From NCBI RefSeq assembly GCF_001281315.1, contig NZ_CP012479.1:1426001-1490000 (forward strand): 64,000 nt of DNA. The letters are read 5' to 3'. Source of the stretch: Arthrobacter sp. ERGS1:01. Its GTDB lineage: Bacteria > Actinomycetota > Actinomycetes > Actinomycetales > Micrococcaceae. Below the pieces are notes generated by a model. It was not told the DNA's origin. It saw nothing but the letters and a program-made list of their open reading frames with translations, and searched no databases. Both the position numbers and the translations under genes were made by a program. This document shows, piece after piece, positions 53,469 to 62,354 of this stretch (the stretch's first letter is position 1; each line of letters opens with the position of its first letter).

Positions 53469-54839
53469 TTAGCTGCCGTTGACGAGTTTTCGTGCGGCCG
53501 CACTGTGCCGGGCGATGAGCTCCTCAAGATCCAGTCCGGGGATGCGCCCGTCGATGACGCGCCATTGGCCGCCGACCATGACCCGGTCCGCCCGGTCCGC
53601 GCCGCACAACAGCAGGGCCGCCACGGGATCGTGGGCCCCCGAGAAGCGCAGCTCGTCCAGCGTGAACATGGCCAGGTCAGCTTGGCGTCCCGGTGCCAGT
53701 TCACCCAGGCTGTCGCGTCCCAGCACTGTGGCCGAACCCCGGGTGGCCCAGCCCAGCGCCCGTTCGCAGGTCACGGCCGCCGCGCCGTAGTGCAGGCGCT
53801 GCAGGTACAGCGCCTGCCGGGCCTCGAGGATCATATTGGAGGCGTCGTTCGACGCCGAGCCGTCCACTCCCAGCCCCACCGGGACCCCCGCGGCCTCCAG
53901 TTCCAGGACGCGGGCCGTGCCCGAGGCCAGGCGCATGTTCGAGGTGGGGCAGTGCGCCACCCCGGTGCCGGCGGCGCCCAGCCGGGCAATCTCGGCGTCG
54001 TCAAAGTGGATGCCGTGGCCCAGCCAGGTACGGTTTGTCAGCCAACCCACGCTTTCGAGGTAGTCGACGGTCCGCAGGCCAAACATTTCCTTGCAGAATG
54101 CCTCCTCGTCGAGGGTTTCCGCCAGGTGCGTGTGCAGCCTGACGTCCAGGCGTTCGGCGAGCTTTGCGCTCTCCTCCATGACCTCCCGGGTCACGGAAAA
54201 CGGTGAGCAGGGAGCCAGGGCGATTTGGATGACGGCGTCCTCGCCGCGCTCGTGATACGCACCCACGAGCCTCTCGCTGTCCGCCAGGATCACCTCCGGA
54301 TCCTGCACGGTCGACTGGGGCGGCAGCCCGCCGTCGTGCTCGCCCAGCGACATGGAGCCACGGGTGAGCGTGGCGCGCATGCCCAGCTTCCGCACCACGG
54401 CGACCTGGACGTCAATGGCGTTCTCCAGCCCGTCCGGGAACAGGTAATGGTGGTCCGCGGCCGTGGTGCAGCCGGAAAGCAGCAGTTCGGCCAGGGCCAC
54501 CGTGGTGCCCAGTTCAAGGTCCGCCGGGGTCAGCCGCGCCCACACGGGGTAGAGGTTCTTCAGCCAGGGAAACAATTCGGCGTTGGCCACCGGGGCCCAG
54601 GCCCGGGTGAGCGTTTGGTAAAAGTGATGGTGCGTGTTGATCAGTCCCGGGGTCAGCACGTGCCGGCCGGCGTCGAAAACGTCCTCGCACGGCGCCGACG
54701 GGCTCTGTCCCGCGCCCAGGACTTCGGCGATCACGCCGCCGGCGATGACGATTCCACCCGCGGCATCAAGGCCGTTGGCGGTGAAGGCGGCCAGCGGATT
54801 CTTGATCCAGAGACGGCGGTGGGGGAGGGGGTTTTCCAT
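53469..54839 (-). CDS. 8-oxoguanine deaminase (amidohydrolase)
   Basis: The product is 456 residues; ATG 54839 has AAGGA seven bases upstream. Metal site and motifs of the TrzN/AtzA/guanine-deaminase group: LINTHHHFYQTLTRAW, HTHLAETLDEEAF, HGIHFDDAEI, AHCPTSNMRLASG and GVDGSASNDASNM. The 8-oxoguanine deaminase subgroup is the best fit; it makes urate from 8-oxoguanine. Hydroxydechloroatrazine-type hydrolases are the alternative. A structured leader with a terminator lies upstream, and the divergent genes encode guanine deaminase, purine permease and xanthine dehydrogenase. Confidence 0.87.
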   Translation of the reverse strand: MENPLPHRRLWIKNPLAAFTANGLDAAGGIVIAGGVIAEVLGAGQSPSAPCEDVFDAGRHVLTPGLINTHHHFYQTLTRAWAPVANAELFPWLKNLYPVWARLTPADLELGTTVALAELLLSGCTTAADHHYLFPDGLENAIDVQVAVVRKLGMRATLTRGSMSLGEHDGGLPPQSTVQDPEVILADSERLVGAYHERGEDAVIQIALAPCSPFSVTREVMEESAKLAERLDVRLHTHLAETLDEEAFCKEMFGLRTVDYLESVGWLTNRTWLGHGIHFDDAEIARLGAAGTGVAHCPTSNMRLASGTARVLELEAAGVPVGLGVDGSASNDASNMILEARQALYLQRLHYGAAAVTCERALGWATRGSATVLGRDSLGELAPGRQADLAMFTLDELRFSGAHDPVAALLLCGADRADRVMVGGQWRVIDGRIPGLDLEELIARHSAAARKLVNGS

Positions 54840-54893
54840 GAGGGGATCCTTCGCAGTGGGGAACGGGCGAACGTCCCAAGGGCTCCGGCCAAG

Positions 54894-55010
54894 AAAAAAG
54901 CCGGCACCCTCGGGTGCCAGCTCAGTGTTGCCCTGTCTGCTGATCCAGGCGGAGCCGCACGGGCGGCTCCAGCCATCAGTTTGGTCCTTGCCGGCAGCAA
55001 AGTCAATCCC
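54894..55010 (-). ncRNA. Structured 5' leader with intrinsic terminator (candidate riboswitch or attenuator)
   Basis: Reading the minus strand, the leader first forms a hairpin closed by CTGAT (54979-54975) and ATCAG (54944-54940) around GGAGCCG/CGGCTCC. A linker with ACAGGGCAAC follows, then a 10-bp stem (GCTGGCACCC / GGGTGCCGGC, 54921-54900) and six U (54899-54894). This is a textbook terminator 55 nt before the gene start. The palindromic GCCGGC near 54990 could pair with the GCCGGC of the terminator and act as antiterminator. I could not match it to a known class; its ligand may be a purine (inference). Confidence 0.55.
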
Positions 55011-55038
55011 CTGACCGGTTTCAGCATGTGAAATTATC

Positions 55039-55052
55039 TTTCCACAAAGTGT
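55039..55052 (+). promoter_or_regulatory. Candidate IclR-family operator between divergent purine genes
   Basis: TTTCCACAAAGTGT matches WTTYCRCNNNGTGK at all defined positions. It lies in the 393-bp divergent region 54840-55232, which holds the leader RNA on the left and an untranslated stretch on the right. Confidence 0.55.
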
Positions 55053-55232
55053 TGCCTGCGTCACAGTGCGGTGCTAATGTCATCATCATGTCTATGGCGG
55101 GCGCCCAACGACGGGCCGCTATCTACCGGGCGTATCTTGATCTAAAAACCAAGTGCAAACCGGACCCAAGGATGCCCCTGCGGCACCCCATGAGACAAAA
55201 TGCCGGTTGCTCCCAGTGCCAAGGAAGTCACC

Positions 55233-55718
55233 ATGAACAGCAACAGCAACGGCCACAAACATCTGGCCCAGGCCATTGAACTGGCCACATCAAACGTCCT
55301 GAACAACGGCGGGCCCTTCGGCGCCGTCATCGTCACCGCCAGTGGCAGGGCCTATGAAGGCATCAACCGGGTCACCGCCACCAACGATCCCACGGCCCAC
55401 GCCGAAGTCACCGCCATTCGCAACGCCTGCACCCAGGAAGGCACCTTCGACCTGACGGGCGCCACCCTGTACACCAGTTGCGAGCCCTGCCCCATGTGCC
55501 TGGCCTCCGCCCTGTGGGCACGGGTGGAGCGGGTCTACTTCGCCGCGGACCGGCACGACGCCGCCCGCGCCGGATTCGACGACGCCGTGTTCTACGACTA
55601 CTTCGACACACCGGTGGAGCAGCGCAGCATGCCGGTGCGCAAACTCGAGGCAGGCGCGGCGGATCCCCTCGATCCGTTCAACACCTGGACCGCGCTCGAT
55701 TCCCGGATTGACTACTAG
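55233..55718 (+). CDS. guaD: Guanine deaminase, cytidine-deaminase fold
   Basis: The product is 161 residues; ATG 55233 has AAGGA. Zinc site HAE in PTAHAEVTAIRNAC and PCxxC in SCEPCPMCLASALWA. The C-terminal AGFDDAVFYDYFDTPVEQRS and the length match Bacillus-type guanine deaminase. It converts guanine to xanthine, the substrate of the xanthine dehydrogenase encoded downstream. It is first in the purine operon; the permease gene starts 17 bp later. Confidence 0.88.
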   Translation: MNSNSNGHKHLAQAIELATSNVLNNGGPFGAVIVTASGRAYEGINRVTATNDPTAHAEVTAIRNACTQEGTFDLTGATLYTSCEPCPMCLASALWARVERVYFAADRHDAARAGFDDAVFYDYFDTPVEQRSMPVRKLEAGAADPLDPFNTWTALDSRIDY

Positions 55719-55735
55719 GGACCAAGGCGCCAGAA

Positions 55736-57238
55736 ATGTCACTTCTGAACCGGACGGGAAAAGACCAAGTGTCCCCCTCAAGCTCCGAACAACCAGCGAC
55801 CAAGCGCGGCTTCGCCCACGCTCTCGACAACTACTTTGAGATCAGCGCACGCGGCTCCAACGTGCTGCGCGAGTTCCGCGGCGGTCTGGCCACGTTCTTC
55901 GCCATGTGCTACATCGTGGTGCTGAACCCGCTGATCCTTAGTTCACCGGACGGCTCCGGCCACCTGCTGGGCATTCCACAGGTGGCCGCCGTAACCGCCG
56001 TCATCGCCGGCGTCACCACGATCGTCATGGGTGCCTGGGCCAAGTACCCGTTTGCCCTTGCCGCCGGGCTGGGCGTCAACGCGTTTGTCTCCACAACGAT
56101 CGCGACCACCAAGAACCTCACCTGGCCCGAAGTCATGGGCCTGGTGCTCATTGCCGGTCTCGTCATGTTCGGCCTGGTGCTTTCGGGGTTGCGGGAGGCC
56201 GTCATGCGGGCCGTCCCGGCGGGCCTGAAAACGGCCATCGTGGTCGGGATTGGCCTGTTCATCGCCATCATCGGGCTGGTGAACGCCGGATTTGTCCGGC
56301 GCATCCCGGACGCCGCGCACACCAGCGTGCCCCTGCAATTGGGTCAGGACGGAAAACTGCTGGGTTGGCCCACGCTGGTGTTCGTGTTCGGCCTGGTCCT
56401 GACGATCATCCTGGTGGTGCGCAAGGTCAAGGGCGGGATCCTCATCGGCATCGTGGCCTCCACGCTCTTTGCCATGGGCCTGCAGCTGTTCACGCACACG
56501 GCCTCCAGCCAAACGGATCCGTCCGGCTGGTCGCTCATGGTCCCGGCCGTGCCCGGCAAGTTCTTCTCGCTGCCGGATCTGTCCCTGATCGGCAAGGTCG
56601 ACATGTTTGGCGCCTTCGCCCACCTGGGGATCATGTCCGCCCTGCTGCTGACGTTCACGATCCTGCTCAGCGTGTTCTTCGACGCGATGGGCACCATGAC
56701 GGGACTCGCCAGCGAGGCCGGCCTGGTGGACGAGGACAACAACATGAAGAACGCCAACAAGGTGCTCCTCGTGGACGCGGCGGCCTCCGTGGCCGGCGGC
56801 TTCGGCTCGGTTTCCGCCAACGAGATCTTCGTCGAATCGGCGGCGGGCATTGCCGAGGGCGCACGCACCGGCCTGGCCAGCATCGTCACCGGCGGCTTGT
56901 TCCTGCTCGCGGCGTTCTTCGCCCCGCTCGTGGCAATCGTGCCGTTCGAGGCCGTGGCACCCGCCCTGGTGATCGTCGGATTCATGATGGCCTCGCAGAT
57001 CCGCAGGGTCGACTGGAGCGATTACGGAATTGCCATCCCGGCGTTCCTGACCTTCATCCTGATGCCGTTCACCTACTCGATCGCGAACGGCCTGGGCGCC
57101 GGCTTCATCGCCTACGTCATCATCCGGGTCACGCAGGGCCGGGCCAAGGAAATCCACGTGCTGATGTGGGGCGTCGCCGCGGCGTTCGTGATCTACTTCG
57201 GCATCGGGCCCATCCAGCAGATCCTAGGGATCAGCTGA
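55736..57238 (+). CDS. NCS2 purine permease, AzgA subfamily (adenine/guanine/hypoxanthine)
   Basis: The product is 500 residues with 12-14 membrane helices. N-terminal NYFEISARGSNVLREFRGGL and TFFAMCYIVVLNPLIL mark the AzgA/PbuG branch of NCS2. Also GLGVNAFVSTTIATTKNLTW, FDAMGTMTGLASEAGLVDED and GSVSANEIFVESAAGIAEGA. It is a proton symporter for purine bases. It lies between guanine deaminase and xdhC genes. The stop codon falls inside the first unit of a 16-bp tandem repeat. Confidence 0.9.
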   Translation: MSLLNRTGKDQVSPSSSEQPATKRGFAHALDNYFEISARGSNVLREFRGGLATFFAMCYIVVLNPLILSSPDGSGHLLGIPQVAAVTAVIAGVTTIVMGAWAKYPFALAAGLGVNAFVSTTIATTKNLTWPEVMGLVLIAGLVMFGLVLSGLREAVMRAVPAGLKTAIVVGIGLFIAIIGLVNAGFVRRIPDAAHTSVPLQLGQDGKLLGWPTLVFVFGLVLTIILVVRKVKGGILIGIVASTLFAMGLQLFTHTASSQTDPSGWSLMVPAVPGKFFSLPDLSLIGKVDMFGAFAHLGIMSALLLTFTILLSVFFDAMGTMTGLASEAGLVDEDNNMKNANKVLLVDAAASVAGGFGSVSANEIFVESAAGIAEGARTGLASIVTGGLFLLAAFFAPLVAIVPFEAVAPALVIVGFMMASQIRRVDWSDYGIAIPAFLTFILMPFTYSIANGLGAGFIAYVIIRVTQGRAKEIHVLMWGVAAAFVIYFGIGPIQQILGIS

Positions 57239-57291
57239 CAACAGGATCAGCTAGCAACGGGATCAGCTAGCAACGGGATCAGCTAGCACCA
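57228..57291. repeat. Four tandem copies of a 16-bp unit
   Basis: The unit GGATCAGCTAGCAACG repeats at 57244 and 57260 exactly, with diverged copies at 57228 (contains the permease TGA) and 57276. Each unit carries the AGCT core, so the array could change length by slippage. Confidence 0.85.
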
Positions 57292-57306
57292 GATCCACGA
57301 AATGAG

Positions 57307-57338
57307 GTCCGGGCCCCGCCACCGTGCGGGGCCCGGAC
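57307..57338 (+). terminator. GC-rich hairpin between permease and xdhC genes
   Basis: GTCCGGGCCCCGC and GCGGGGCCCGGAC form a perfect 13-bp stem with a 6-nt loop, 69 bp after the permease stop. Without a U tract it may only attenuate read-through into the xdh genes. Confidence 0.55.
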
Positions 57339-57392
57339 CGGCCGGGACCACCGCCAAGAGTGGCCCGAAACCCCAGGGAAAGGGGAGGAAGA

Positions 57393-58595
57393 ATGTTGGA
57401 ACTACTGGCCGCCATGACCGCATGGCCGCCCCTGCAACGCCACCGGCGGATCGCCGCCGCAACCATCGTGCACATCGCCGGCTCCGCGCCGAGCCCCGTG
57501 GGCGCCACCATGCTGGTCTCCGACGACGGCGAGGTGCTGGGCAGCCTGTCCGGCGGCTGCGTCGAGGGCGCCGTGGTGGAGGCGGCCCGCGAGGCCCTGG
57601 AGACCGGAATGCCGCGCCGCATCCGTTTTTGCTATACCGACCAGGACGCCTTTGCCGTGGGACTGAGCTGCGGAGGGACCATCGACGTCCACGTCCGCCC
57701 GCTTTTGCGAGGTGAGCTCGACACCGCATGCCTGCCCGACGGCGGCGCCCCCAACGCCATGGTGAGCCGGCTCGGCACCGATGCGTCCCGCGGCCCGTCC
57801 ATGCTTCTCGCCCCGGGAGCGCAGTGGCTGGGCACCGACGCCGCCCGCGCCCCGCTGGCCGGCATGCTGGCCGACGACGCCGGCAACCCGCCGCCCGCTG
57901 CCCGCGTGCGGGCGCTTTCACTGCGGCTGGAGGCCCTGGCCGCCGCGGGCGGCACGTCACTGCTGGAATTGGGCGGCACGGGTGAGTGGTGCGAGTTGCC
58001 TGCCACCACCATGCTCGTGGAAAGCCGCCTGCCTGCCCCACGATTCTTGATCTTCGGCGCCAACGACTTTGGCGAGGCCATGATCCGCCAGGCCTCGTTG
58101 CTCGGCTATGCGGTGACCCTGTGCGATCCCCGCCCCGCCTTCGCCACCCAGGCACGCTTCGCGGCGGCCGGCGAGGTGGTCACCGAGTGGCCGCACCGCT
58201 ACCTGCGCCGGGAGGCCGCGGCCGGGCGGCTGGATCGGCGCACCGTGGTGTGCGTGCTGGCCCACGACCCCAAGTTCGAGACCCCGCTGCTCGAATTCGC
58301 GCTGACCCTCGACGTGGCCTACATCGGCGCCCTCGGCTCCCGGCTCAGCCACGCGAAAAGGGTTGACGCCCTGCTGGAGAGCGGCGTGGACGCGGAACTG
58401 CTGGCCACGCTCCATTCACCCATCGGGCTGGACCTGGGCGCCGGCACCCCGGCCGAGGTCGCCATCTCCATTGCCGCCGGCGTCATTGCGCACCGCAACG
58501 GCCGTTCCAGCCAGGCGCAGCTCAGCCGCGGCGGCGGCGCCATCCACGCGACCCGGCAAAGCCGGGCAGCCAGCCCCGATCCCGTGCCCGCCTGA
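57393..58595 (+). CDS. xdhC: Xanthine dehydrogenase accessory protein XdhC/PucA
   Basis: The product is 400 residues; ATG 57393 follows GGGGAGGAAG. N-terminal XdhC_CoxI domain (ATIVHIAGSAPSPVGATMLV, GSLSGGCVEGAVVEAA with the conserved Cys) and C-terminal Rossmann domain (PRFLIFGANDFGEAMIRQAS, VCVLAHDPKFETPLLEFAL, YIGALGSRLSHAKR). It inserts the sulfurated molybdenum cofactor into xanthine dehydrogenase. Followed in order by the FAD and Fe-S/Mo subunit genes. Confidence 0.9.
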   Translation: MLELLAAMTAWPPLQRHRRIAAATIVHIAGSAPSPVGATMLVSDDGEVLGSLSGGCVEGAVVEAAREALETGMPRRIRFCYTDQDAFAVGLSCGGTIDVHVRPLLRGELDTACLPDGGAPNAMVSRLGTDASRGPSMLLAPGAQWLGTDAARAPLAGMLADDAGNPPPAARVRALSLRLEALAAAGGTSLLELGGTGEWCELPATTMLVESRLPAPRFLIFGANDFGEAMIRQASLLGYAVTLCDPRPAFATQARFAAAGEVVTEWPHRYLRREAAAGRLDRRTVVCVLAHDPKFETPLLEFALTLDVAYIGALGSRLSHAKRVDALLESGVDAELLATLHSPIGLDLGAGTPAEVAISIAAGVIAHRNGRSSQAQLSRGGGAIHATRQSRAASPDPVPA

Positions 58596-58643
58596 CTTGC
58601 CGGCACCAGAACCACTAACAGTCACCACTTCCAGGAGCACGTC

Positions 58644-59486
58644 ATGGACATGAACACCATCGAGGAACTTCTCCCCACCGCGGACCCCGCCGCCTGGCGC
58701 CCGGGCGACGCCTGGCTGGCCGGCGGAACCGTGCTGTTTTCCTATGGCAGCTCCACACTGCGCAGGCTGCTGGACATCACTGAGGCCGGTTGGGAGCCCG
58801 TCACCATCACCGAGGACGGCATCGAATTGGCTGCGACCTGCAAGGTTGCCGAGCTGTACGCCCTGCCGGACCGGCCCGGGCTGCCCGGGGAGTGGCGTGC
58901 CCTGGACCTGGTGCGGCAATGCTGCGACGCCTTCGTCGCATCGTTCAAGATCTGGAACGCCTCCACGGTGGGCGGGAACATTTGCACGGCCCTGCCCGCC
59001 GGCCCCATGATCTCCCTGTGCGCAGCGCTCGACGGCGTCGCCACCGTGCTGAGCCCCGACGGCCGCACCCGGCAAGTACCCGTCGCGGAGCTCGTGGTGG
59101 GGGAGGCCCGCACCACCCTTGCCCCGGGGGAGCTCCTGCGCAGCGTGCACCTGCCGGCGTCGGCCCTGCATGCCCGGGTTGCATTCCGGCGGCTGTCCCT
59201 GAGCAACCTGGGCCGCTCCGGCGTTCTGCTGATTGGCCGGGTGGGGGACGATGGCGCCCTGGTGCTGACCGTGACCGCCTCCACCAAACGCCCGGTCCAG
59301 CTGCGCTTCGCGGCGCCCGGGCCGGATGCTGGGGAACTCCGGGCGGCCCTGGTCGCCGCCATCCCGTTTGACCTCTATCACGACGACATCCACGGACTGC
59401 CCGTGTGGCGCCGGGACATGACGTTCCGGCTGGCCGAGGAAATCCGGGCCGAACTGCTTGAATCAACCATCACCGAAAGGGCCTGA
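58644..59486 (+). CDS. xdhB: Xanthine dehydrogenase FAD-binding subunit
   Basis: The product is 280 residues; AGGAG precedes ATG 58644. FAD_binding_5 features: AGGTVLFSYGSSTLRRLLDI, IWNASTVGGNICTALPAGP (the FAD pyrophosphate loop) and the CO-dehydrogenase flavoprotein C-terminal domain from about 170. It passes electrons from the Fe-S clusters to NAD+. It lies 3 bp before the large-subunit gene, so the two are translationally coupled. Confidence 0.88.
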   Translation: MDMNTIEELLPTADPAAWRPGDAWLAGGTVLFSYGSSTLRRLLDITEAGWEPVTITEDGIELAATCKVAELYALPDRPGLPGEWRALDLVRQCCDAFVASFKIWNASTVGGNICTALPAGPMISLCAALDGVATVLSPDGRTRQVPVAELVVGEARTTLAPGELLRSVHLPASALHARVAFRRLSLSNLGRSGVLLIGRVGDDGALVLTVTASTKRPVQLRFAAPGPDAGELRAALVAAIPFDLYHDDIHGLPVWRRDMTFRLAEEIRAELLESTITERA

Positions 59487-59489
59487 ACC

Positions 59490-62276
59490 ATGGCCATGGA
59501 CATCAACGGCACGCCGCACACCAACGAACCCCGACCCGGCCAGTGCCTGCGCACCTTCCTGCGCGAGGAGGGCCTGCAGGGGGTCAAGAAGGGCTGCGAC
59601 GGCGGAGACTGCGGCGCGTGCACCGTGCACATCGACGGCACGCCCGTGCACAGCTGCATCTACCCGGCAGTCCGTGCCCGGGGCAAGGCCGTCACCACGG
59701 TTGAGGGCCTGGCGCATGGCGGTGAACTGCACCCCGTCCAGGAGGCGTTCCTGGCTGCCCAGGGCTTCCAATGCGGCTTCTGCACGGCCGGCATGCTCAT
59801 GACGGCCGCGACGTTCGACGACGCCCAGAAGCAGAACCTGCCCCGGAACCTGAAGGGAAACCTGTGCCGCTGCACGGGATACCGCGCCATCGCCGACGCC
59901 GTCACGGGCGTCTCCACCGAATCAACCGAAACGGCCGATGCCTGCGGGCAGGTTGGCGCCAGCCCGGGCGCCCCGGCGGGGCGGGCCGTGGTGACGGGAA
60001 CCGCCCGCTACACCCTCGACGTCGATCCGGCCGACTACCCGGGACTACTGCACATGAAGCTGCTGCGCTCCCCACATGCGCACGCCAGGATCCTCGCGAT
60101 CGACTCCTCGGCGGCATTGCGGTTGCCCGGCGTCCGCGCGGTCTTCACCCACGAGGACTCCCCGACAACCCTCTTTTCCACCGCCCAACATGAGCTGCGC
60201 ACCGACGACCCCGACGACACCCTGGTGCTGGATTCGGTGGTGCGGTTCAAGGGCCAGCGCGTGGCGGCCGTGGTGGCCGATTCCGTGCAGGAGGCCGAGG
60301 CCGGGGTGCGCGCCATCAAGGTCAGCTATGACGTCCTGCCGGCCGTGTTCGATCCCGAAAAGGCCATGGCGGACGGTGCGCCGGCCCTGCACGGTGAGAA
60401 GGACGCTGTCGAGAGCCGGATCGCCGAGCCGCTGCGCAACATCATTGCCGAGGTGCACACCGAACTGGGTGACCTTGCCGCCGGACTTGCCCAGGCCGAC
60501 GTCGTCCACCGGGGGACCTACCGCACCCAGCGGGTGCAACACACGGCGCTGGAAACCCATGCCTCGATCGGCTCCCTGGACGACGATGGCCGGCTGCACG
60601 TGCGCTCCTCGACGCAAACCCCGTTCCTGACCCGCCGGGCACTTTGCCACGTCTTTGGCCTGCCGGAGGACGCCGTCCGCGTGGTGGCCGGCCGGGTTGG
60701 CGGCGGCTTTGGCGGCAAGCAGGAGATGCTCACCGAGGACATTGTGGCCCTTGCGGTGCTGAAGCTGCGCCGGCCCGTGCAACTTGAATTCACCCGCACC
60801 GAGCAGCTCACCGCCTCCACCACCCGGCACCCGTTCACCGTCAAGATGACGGCGGGAGCCCGCGCCGACGGCACCCTGACGGCACTGGCGATCGACGTCG
60901 TCACAAACACCGGCGCCTACGGCAACCACGCACCAGGGGTCATGTACCACGGTTGCGGGGAATCGCTGGCGGTCTACCAATGCCCCAACAAGAAGGCCGA
61001 CGCCCGGGCCGTCTACACCAATACCGTGCCGGCCGGCGCGTTCCGGGGCTACGGGCTGAGCCAAATGTTCTTCGCCGTGGAATCGGCCATGGACGAGCTG
61101 GCCGTGGGCCTGGGCATGGACCCCATGGAGTTTCGGCGCATGAACATGATCCGGCAGGGGGTTCCCATGCTGTCCACCTCCGAGGAGCCGGAGGAGGACG
61201 TGCACTTTGGCAGTTACGGCTTGGATCAGTGCGTGGAACTCGTCGCGGACGCACTGCGCCGCGGGGAGGATCGGTACCGGGAGGCCGGGTTGGACGACCT
61301 TGGCCTGGATTGGGCCGTCGGCACTGGGACTGCGCTGTCCATGATTGATACTGTCCCGCCGCGGGGCCATTTTGCCCACACGGTGCTGGAATTGTGCGCC
61401 GACGGTACATTCGCGGCCAGCGTGGGTACTGCCGAGTTCGGCAACGGCACCACTACGGTGCATGCCCAGTTGGCCGCAACCGCCCTGAACAGTACCGCCG
61501 AACTGGTGCGGATCCGGCAGTCGGACACCGACCTGACCGAGCATGACACCGGCGCGTTCGGCTCCACCGGGACCGTGGTGGCCGGGCAGGCAACCCTGCT
61601 GGCCGCCCAGGAACTGGCTGGAAACATCCTGGACGTGGCCGCCGTCCACACCGGAACTCCGCGGGATGACTGTGCCCTGGTGCCCGGCGCCGTGGACTGC
61701 GCCGGCGTGCAACTGCCGTTGGAAACGGTATTTGCCGTGGCTGCCGGGAGCGGGACCGCCCTGCGCACGCACGGCCGCTGGGGCGGAACTCCGCGTTCGG
61801 TGGCCTTCAACGTCCACGGGTTCCGGGTGGCCGTGAACACCGGAACGGGGGAGCTGCGCATCCTGCAAAGCGTCCAGGCGGCCGACGCCGGCGTGGTGGT
61901 CAATCCCCGGCAGTGCCGCGGGCAGATTGAGGGCGGGATCGCCCAGGCGTTGGGCGCCGCCTTGTACGAGGAGGTGCGGATTGGCCCCGACGGGGGAGTG
62001 ACCACGGACATCCTGCGCCAGTACCACATCCCGACGTTTGCCGACGTGCCCCGCAGTGAGGTCTACTTCGCCAAGACCAACGACTCGCTGGGTCCGCTGG
62101 GCGCCAAATCGATGAGCGAGAGCCCCTTCAACCCGGTGGCCCCGGCGCTGGCCAACGCTATCCGCAACGCCACCGGGGTGCGGTTCACCGCGCTGCCGCT
62201 GGCCCGGGATGTCATCTACCTGGGGTTGAAGGCGGCCGAAACGCCCGCGAAGCAGGTGGTGGAGGCGCACTCGTAG
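59490..62276 (+). CDS. xdhA: Xanthine dehydrogenase, fused 2Fe-2S and molybdopterin subunit
   Basis: The product is 928 residues. Residues 1-155 are the Fe-S part: GCDGGDCGACTVHIDG (plant-type 2Fe-2S), CGFCTAGMLMTAAT and CRCTGYRAIADAV (second cluster). Residues about 165-920 are the Mo-binding part: GRAVVTGTARYTLDVDPADY, GRVGGGFGGKQEMLTEDIVA, GAFRGYGLSQMFFAVE and the catalytic-Glu region LGAKSMSESPFNP near the end. It oxidises hypoxanthine and xanthine to urate. In many bacteria these are two genes; here FAD remains separate, giving a two-polypeptide enzyme. Confidence 0.92.
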   Translation: MAMDINGTPHTNEPRPGQCLRTFLREEGLQGVKKGCDGGDCGACTVHIDGTPVHSCIYPAVRARGKAVTTVEGLAHGGELHPVQEAFLAAQGFQCGFCTAGMLMTAATFDDAQKQNLPRNLKGNLCRCTGYRAIADAVTGVSTESTETADACGQVGASPGAPAGRAVVTGTARYTLDVDPADYPGLLHMKLLRSPHAHARILAIDSSAALRLPGVRAVFTHEDSPTTLFSTAQHELRTDDPDDTLVLDSVVRFKGQRVAAVVADSVQEAEAGVRAIKVSYDVLPAVFDPEKAMADGAPALHGEKDAVESRIAEPLRNIIAEVHTELGDLAAGLAQADVVHRGTYRTQRVQHTALETHASIGSLDDDGRLHVRSSTQTPFLTRRALCHVFGLPEDAVRVVAGRVGGGFGGKQEMLTEDIVALAVLKLRRPVQLEFTRTEQLTASTTRHPFTVKMTAGARADGTLTALAIDVVTNTGAYGNHAPGVMYHGCGESLAVYQCPNKKADARAVYTNTVPAGAFRGYGLSQMFFAVESAMDELAVGLGMDPMEFRRMNMIRQGVPMLSTSEEPEEDVHFGSYGLDQCVELVADALRRGEDRYREAGLDDLGLDWAVGTGTALSMIDTVPPRGHFAHTVLELCADGTFAASVGTAEFGNGTTTVHAQLAATALNSTAELVRIRQSDTDLTEHDTGAFGSTGTVVAGQATLLAAQELAGNILDVAAVHTGTPRDDCALVPGAVDCAGVQLPLETVFAVAAGSGTALRTHGRWGGTPRSVAFNVHGFRVAVNTGTGELRILQSVQAADAGVVVNPRQCRGQIEGGIAQALGAALYEEVRIGPDGGVTTDILRQYHIPTFADVPRSEVYFAKTNDSLGPLGAKSMSESPFNPVAPALANAIRNATGVRFTALPLARDVIYLGLKAAETPAKQVVEAHS

Positions 62277-62354
62277 GACGCGTGTCTGCCTGGGACCGGG
62301 TCGGGTTTAGGGGCTCCGGCGAACCGATGGTGCGTGCTACCGCAAGTGAGACCG

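Noticed and set aside
55028..55279. Small frame of 83 codons in the purine divergent region
   Set aside because: It has no motif, overlaps a predicted operator and the start of guaD, and lacks a good ribosome site.
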